Below, piece after piece: positions 59,156 to 64,000 of a stretch of DNA of 64,000 nt. How positions within the stretch are numbered: position 1 is the stretch's first letter; each line of letters opens with the position of its first letter. Below the pieces are notes generated by a model that searched no databases, was not told where the DNA came from, and was given only the letters and a program-made list of their open reading frames with translations. The position numbers were made by a program, and so were the translations under genes. Source of the DNA: Tilletia caries (taxonomy: Eukaryota > Basidiomycota > Exobasidiomycetes > Tilletiales > Tilletiaceae); assembly GCA_032718865.1 (NCBI GenBank), contig JALUTQ010000003.1:2030001-2094000 (forward strand), read 5' to 3'.

Positions 59156-59630
59156 CGAGGCCGTTGTCAAAAGTATCCGGACACTAAATTTTTAACCATA
59201 CGTTTACTAAGTAATCGCCTGTTTTGGGCTCTCGATGCAACTCAAAGACATGGATATGGAAGACGCTCAATGACGGGCCATTTGGAAAGCCTCTATACTG
59301 GAGAACAACTTCTCTCTTTGGAGATTTCCCAGCTCTGACTTGGAAGACAGGTTGCTCTAAGTGGAAAGAAGAAGAAACGATTTCAATTAGTAATTTACTA
59401 GGTGATTTCAAACTCCTTCACACCCACCTTACTCAACCCAGCTCCTCAATTTTTCTCAATTTTTTGAGTCACATATTCCGATGCTCCTGCGCTCTCGCTA
59501 GAAGGTCAGCTAAGAGGTGTATTTTTACAGATTTTACTGACCAAGTTTGACTTAAGGTGAAATAGAGGCGAACACTTAGTAAACGTATGGTTAAAAATTT
59601 GGTGTCCGGATACTTTTGACAACGGCCTCG
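59156..59630. mobile_element. Tc1/mariner-type MITE
   Basis: Inverted repeats of about 57 bases with one mismatch (CGAGGCCGTTGTCAAAAGTA at each end) are bounded by TA on both sides (59154-59155 and 59631-59632). The 475-base interior has no transposase. The AAAAGTATCCGGACAC core resembles termini of Tc1-like elements. It lies between SSP-B and SSP-C. Confidence 0.85.
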
Positions 59631-59948
59631 TACATAGGTCGACGCCTAGAGAAAAGAAACGTGAACTCATCGGGAATGCAAGTCGAGTGATGTAGTGACA
59701 GCAGAGAATGAAAATGAAACCTTGAGAAGGAGACAAGAGAAAATAGGGTGGAGGGTGGGAGAAGATGAAATGCAACGAGACAGAGGTGGTTCAACGAAAC
59801 GAGTTTGCGCACGCTCAAGGAGGCCGAAGGAATTGAGAGGCATTGCGAGAGTGAGAGAAGTAAGAGGTGGTGATAGATGTACGTTTCTCCGTCTGGCGTC
59901 TGTCTAATGTCCGACTCGGAACGTAATTCTTCTGCGGACGTGACAGAT

Positions 59949-60375
59949 GACCGTCCGGGCGTCCGGAGAGTTTCTCGCCCCATTTCGGAGACTTGCACAA
60001 CTTCCGAAGATCGCTGTGCTGTCAGTCTCGTCCAGAGAATGTACAACACACGAGAGAGAAAAGGTGTGTGAATGGATGCCTGATGAGGCTACAGCCATGT
60101 ATATTTATGAGGCTGTCAGACCGTTCGGGGCGTCCGGGGCGCTGCTCGCCTCATTTCGGAGGCAAGACGGGCTTTGCACAACTTCGTTCGGGGCGTTCGG
60201 GGCGCTGCTCCTCTCACCTTGAAGGCAAGGCACGGATTGCACAACTTTCGAAGGCCGCTGGGCTGTTAAGCGAATGTCCGCTGTGCTGGTAATAATCTCG
60301 TCCAGAGAATGTATACACGAGAGCGGAAAGGTACATAAATGGATGCCTGATGACCATCAGGACAACATTACAGCC
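59949..60375 (+). repeat. Tandemly duplicated upstream module of SSP-C
   Basis: Three partial copies of a unit containing a GTTCGGGGCG-like string, CATTTCGGAG and TTGCACAACTT start near 59949, 60118 and 60186. A second shared block (CTCGTCCAGAGAATGTA and AATGGATGCCTGATGA) occurs near 60030-60090 and 60298-60352. The last copy ends about 120 bases before the SSP-C start. Confidence 0.7.
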
Positions 60376-60496
60376 ACTTACTCACAACTGCCACATCTTC
60401 TTTCTCACCCCTCACTTCTGCTTGACGCAGTCTACCTTCAAAACTTCAACATCGGCCTCGCCCACCCACCTCTCCATCCATCAACCCATCAACACG

Positions 60497-61080
60497 ATGC
60501 AGATCTGCCGCTCCTCCAATCTCACCTTCCTCGTTTCGGCCGTCCTCTTCTGCTCGATGGCCGTGGCCATGGTTGCGGCTGCCCCCGTTCCAGCTTCTGC
60601 CAGCTCCTATGGTCTTGAGCAGCATCCTGCAGGAGATTTCGTCAGTGAGTAGCTTGGCTCAGAGATACGCAGTAGCAGCAACCTGTACTCATACTGCTTT
60701 TGTTTTAGAGCGAATGAATCCCGCAGCCCTCGAAGCCTACAAGTCCGAAGCCCTCAAGTGGATGAGCGAAGCAGATCTTGCTCAGCTGCTCGGTGAGTTG
60801 TCAGGGGGCAGGCTACGCTTATTATCGCAGTAAAGCTTGCTCATCGTAGCATTCTGATGCACAACTTGCATAAACAGCGACGAAGGAGGCTAACATCGAA
60901 AATTGGCCTGCGATCAAGCAGAAGATCGATGAGGGCACGATCAATCCGAAAGGAGGCAGATATCTCGGAATGACAATTGCAGACCTCGCTATAAAGGAGG
61001 CAAAAGAAGATGCGGCTAAAATTAAAGCAGAGTTGGACCTCACTCGACTTCGTCTAGGGCGCCCCTCGTCCTCGTCGTAG
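60497..61080 (+). CDS. Small secreted protein, family member C (SSP-C)
   Basis: Exons 60497-60644, 60709-60792 and 60878-61080 (148, 84 and 203 bases), both introns phase 1, 144 residues. The signal peptide is MQICRSSNLTFLVSAVLFCS, continuing to AAAPVPA. Lys50-Arg51 spans intron 1. Exon 2 is 27 bases longer than in A and B, adding nine residues in frame. The mature chain is Lys/Glu-rich and helical (ATKEANIENWPAIKQK, LAIKEAKEDAAKIKAELDL) and ends in a Ser run. It is a tandem paralogue of SSP-B, 3.7 kb apart on the same strand, with related 5' and 3' flanks. TACATAAATGG at 60331 may be its TATA region. Confidence 0.75.
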
Positions 61081-63497
61081 GCTTGCTCCCACATCCCGAC
61101 ACGTAGCCTGAAGGCTTGGCGTCCAAGCACCATTCAACTCTGGGCCGTTTACCAATGCTCGTTATAGCATGGCTGATTGTATCCACTCCCCTGCGCTCCT
61201 TACTCGCACGAATCCTATGTCTTGTCCTCCTCCATCCTTCCGTCTTCGTGAGCAATACTCCTGCGCTTGCTCTCCAAAAGAAGCCATCCCTGCAATGAGA
61301 GAAGCCAAGTTTGATGGACGAGGAAAGCTATATTCTCTATTTCTCAGTGTCATGAAGTCATAAGAACGAACGAGGTTCGGGATCGCTACTCCTTGCGAAA
61401 CGGAAGGCGATACGGCTCCGGGCCTCAGAGCACAGTGCCGACAGCGAAGTCCATGGCGGTGAGGGCGGGGTAGAGCTAGAATCTGCGATGATGAGGGGTA
61501 CTACAAGGGGTCTTCGCTGCTGAATATGCCAATGATGATGTTGCTGCTGCTGGCGTTGTACCTACACCACTATCTTCTTCGACGCCGGTCTGCCACCCTT
61601 GCCCTCTTCGTCAGAAGATCCATCCCAATGTCGACCGCGAATCCGATCAAAAGAGTCCCACATGAAAGTGTCGTCGGCGCTGTTACTGTCGCTTTGCATT
61701 CGGAAGGTCGTCGGCACCGCCGATACCTGTTTTCTCCCCCGCTTGTAGTTGCAGACTTCTCCCGGTAGCATGGAACGACTCCGTTGGCGCTCCAGCCGCG
61801 CGTACGGTTGTTCTGACAGCAGATTCGAGCCCAGTCAAGGTGGCGAAGGTTCTTAAAGGAAAAGGAAGGAGAGGGCAAAGGCAGGGGAAAGGACGAGTCA
61901 GACTGTTGCGGCTTCATAGTCATGCCGCTCTGGGTGTGAACGTGCTCTAGCAGCCCCTGTCCTTTTCAATCACAGCTCGGTCCATGGTACTACTACTCAC
62001 AACTAGTTGATCTAGTGCAGGGGGCCTACGCGACTATGCAACCTTCGATGTCGTCGCGTGCTCTGCCAGGTGGGCAGCAAGACACTTGATTGCAGCACGT
62101 AGAGCAGAGTAGTAAGAGAAGGTAGAGCGCGTGAGTCGGTATTAGGCTGCGATTCCTTGTCCAAGAAATGGGTGAGTTGGCTGATTCGAGGAGGGAGCTC
62201 GCCGTAGTGCATGTTCAGGGTGCCATACAGCACCTTCCGCTAGCACGGTGATTTTCACCTGGCAAACATCATTGATTGTCCATTCGGGTGCACTGCAAAT
62301 TCTGGATTGTCGTTCCGTCATCTTCATTTCACGTGCGAGGCTGAAAGGATGGGCTTCAGGGTTGGGTCAGCGTAGAAGATACCAGTGCCACCGATGGTGC
62401 TGGAGGCGAAGGTCAGGCAAGGCAGGGCGAGAGTGACGTTTTTTTCGTGCGATTCAGGGAAGGACGTGGCTATGCTGCAGCACGGTGCTGATGAGGACGG
62501 GCTGAAAGGAGAGGCCGAAGCGGCGGACCGACAAGGCGTGCACCATCTATGCGAACTGATCTAGGGTGTTGCGCATTAGTAGGGGGAATGAAGAGTGGAG
62601 AGGAACTTGCAAAGGGAGGATGGAACAAGGCGCTGGCTTTCTGCAGAAAAAGACAGAAGGAGAAGGCTTAGCAGTCAATGCCAGGTGGCTGATATTCGAC
62701 CCTGGATGAGTAATCGCAGCCGCAGATCCCTGGATTATGCCCGGGCTCCGAAGAGGCTCTCGAGCGAATCCTGTCTGTAGAAAGGTCCTGACGGCAATGC
62801 TGCGCGTCTTTCTATGTGTTGGTTGTAGGGCAGCGACAGCGAGGCGATGAGCGCAAACTCGTCGAGGCTTCTTGTGCTATCCGAACCTGAAGGAAGCTCA
62901 GATGTATGCGGTTAGTTGCCACTACTTTGCATCTGCTAGTTCCTGGCTGAGCCTAGCAGTTTCCCAGCCTCTCGTCGCCTCATCGATCAGCTGGACCGCG
63001 TCCTTGGATCTCATTCATTGTCGGAGAAGATGACCTTGTGACAGGCTTCCTGGGCTTGCGGTGATGGCGAGGCAACGGGACGCGGCGATGATAAGGCGAT
63101 GATTGAAGCCTTTGATGGGATGCATGCCAGCACACGAGATCCTTGTAGAAAGGGATGAGAGGGAGGATAGATGGGAAAGCAGAAGAAAGGCAAAGAGAAA
63201 GATCAGCGATGAGCCAAGTCAGCATTCCAGCAAGTGAGCAGTGAGTCGATATCTGAGGACGTCCGGACTGTATCTGTATGTGCTGGGACGATGTCGGACG
63301 CCTGCACCGTCGCCTCCGAGTGGTGTGCTCGTCGACGACCCTGGGCTTGTCGATGTCGATGTTGAGGTCATCGATGTGATCGTTCTGGAATTTGTGTGGA
63401 ATCTTCCCGATCTCGTCCACCAACGCTGCACGAGCCTCGTCCTCATCCTCATCCTGCTCCCCATCCCCATCCTTAGTGAGCCAACGATCTTGCCAGC
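61081..63497. other. Intergenic DNA upstream of TPS1
   Basis: The start is the 3' flank of SSP-C, related to that of SSP-B. The remainder has only short frames without features. The last 300 bases probably hold the TPS1 promoter and leader. No RNA gene seen. Confidence 0.4.
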
Positions 63498-64000
63498 ATG
63501 CCAGCGTCCGAGCAGACAGCAACAGGTGCAGGTGCAGGTGCAGGTGCAGCAGGTGCAGGCTCCACCGCGCGCGACCCGTCTCCAGCCGAGAATGTGCTCG
63601 CTGACACCCGGCTCATTGTGGTGTCGAACCGGCTGCCGGTGACGATCAAGGAGGACCCGAACGCGGAGGACGGGTACAGCTTCTCGCTCTCCTCCGGCGG
63701 CCTCGTGTCCGCGCTCTCCGGCTGCAAGAAGGAAGGCATGACCTTCACCTGGATCGGCTGGCCGGGCATCAGCGTGCCCCGCAGCGACCAGGAGTACATC
63801 GAACGCAAGCTCGAACAGGACTACGGATGCATGCCCGTCTGGCTCGACGAGGAGATGGCTGATCGGCACTACAACGGCTTCTCCAACCAGCTCCTTTGGC
63901 CTCTCTTCCATTACCATCCAGGTGAGCCTTCCCTCTTCCAAAAGTATGCGCATACAGCTCGCCCCCTCTCACTTCATTCTTCCAACAAAACAGGCGAAAT
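63498..64000 (+). CDS. TPS1: Alpha,alpha-trehalose-phosphate synthase (UDP-forming), 5' part
   Basis: Exon 1 is 63498-63921; exon 2 starts at 63994 after a CAG acceptor and runs off the window. A Gly/Ala repeat leader (residues 10-20) is followed by the GT20 N-terminus: LIVVSNRLPVTI, then SFSLSSGGLVSALSG, FTWIGWPGISVP, the LWPLFHYHPGE block spanning the intron, and NGFSNQ before it. The N-terminal nucleotide-sugar and glucose-6-phosphate loop (SNRLPV, SSGGLV) is intact. The enzyme makes trehalose-6-phosphate from UDP-glucose and glucose-6-phosphate in the cytosol, for stress tolerance and glycolytic control. The visible portion has no lesion. About a quarter of the protein is inside the window. 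Confidence 0.95.
   Translation, partial: MPASEQTATGAGAGAGAAGAGSTARDPSPAENVLADTRLIVVSNRLPVTIKEDPNAEDGYSFSLSSGGLVSALSGCKKEGMTFTWIGWPGISVPRSDQEYIERKLEQDYGCMPVWLDEEMADRHYNGFSNQLLWPLFHYHPGEPSLFQKYAHTARPLSLHSSNKTGE

Overview
The window looks like nuclear DNA of a basidiomycete fungus. Genes carry short introns with GTGAGT-type donors and CTGAC-like branch points, and the recognisable proteins are fungal: a trehalose-6-phosphate synthase, a SMARCC/SWI3 chromatin subunit, an ornithine decarboxylase antizyme and a fused-type fatty acid synthase relic. A smut-type lineage (Ustilaginomycotina) is my guess; the sequence alone does not prove it. No rRNA, tRNA or CRISPR array was recognised.

Layout. 0-18 kb is mostly live genes: a stand-alone intein-derived homing endonuclease (minus strand, 234-2279), an antizyme with a likely +1 frameshift site, a probable mitochondrial protein, a 1290-residue SMARCC-like protein, a small secreted protein (SSP-A), a small conserved-looking unknown, and a 1358-residue secreted Cys-rich mucin-like protein. 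19-30.4 kb holds two head-to-tail tyrosine-recombinase (Crypton-like) elements. Each has an HTH-YR-GCR1_C gene on the minus strand, a long non-coding arm, and inverted end arrays of its own short motif. 30.7-32.5 kb holds MITE-like sequence and a trinucleotide-repeat tract. 33-49.7 kb is a graveyard of truncated, frameshifted fragments of unrelated housekeeping genes, all on the plus strand: PMT2, fatty acid synthase, VPS13, an MFS transporter, SKI2 and UDP-galactopyranose mutase. 50.4-53.3 kb is a 2.9-kb inverted-repeat DNA transposon, and 53.5-56.4 kb is a very young LTR element that encodes only Gag. 56.8-61.1 kb holds two more members of the small secreted protein family (SSP-B, SSP-C) with a Tc1-type MITE between them. 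The window ends inside TPS1.

How it fits together. The three SSP genes share a signal peptide, a Lys-Arg site spanning intron 1, the same two phase-1 introns, and related leaders and promoters. A segmental duplication ties the upstream DNA of SSP-A (10.9 kb) to that of SSP-B (56.8 kb); the 2.9-kb transposon and the Gag-only LTR element have since inserted into the SSP-B copy. The region therefore looks like a mobile-element-rich accessory compartment containing a small effector-like family and a dump of dead gene copies, flanked by ordinary genes. The intron-exon models were built by hand from splice motifs and frame continuity.
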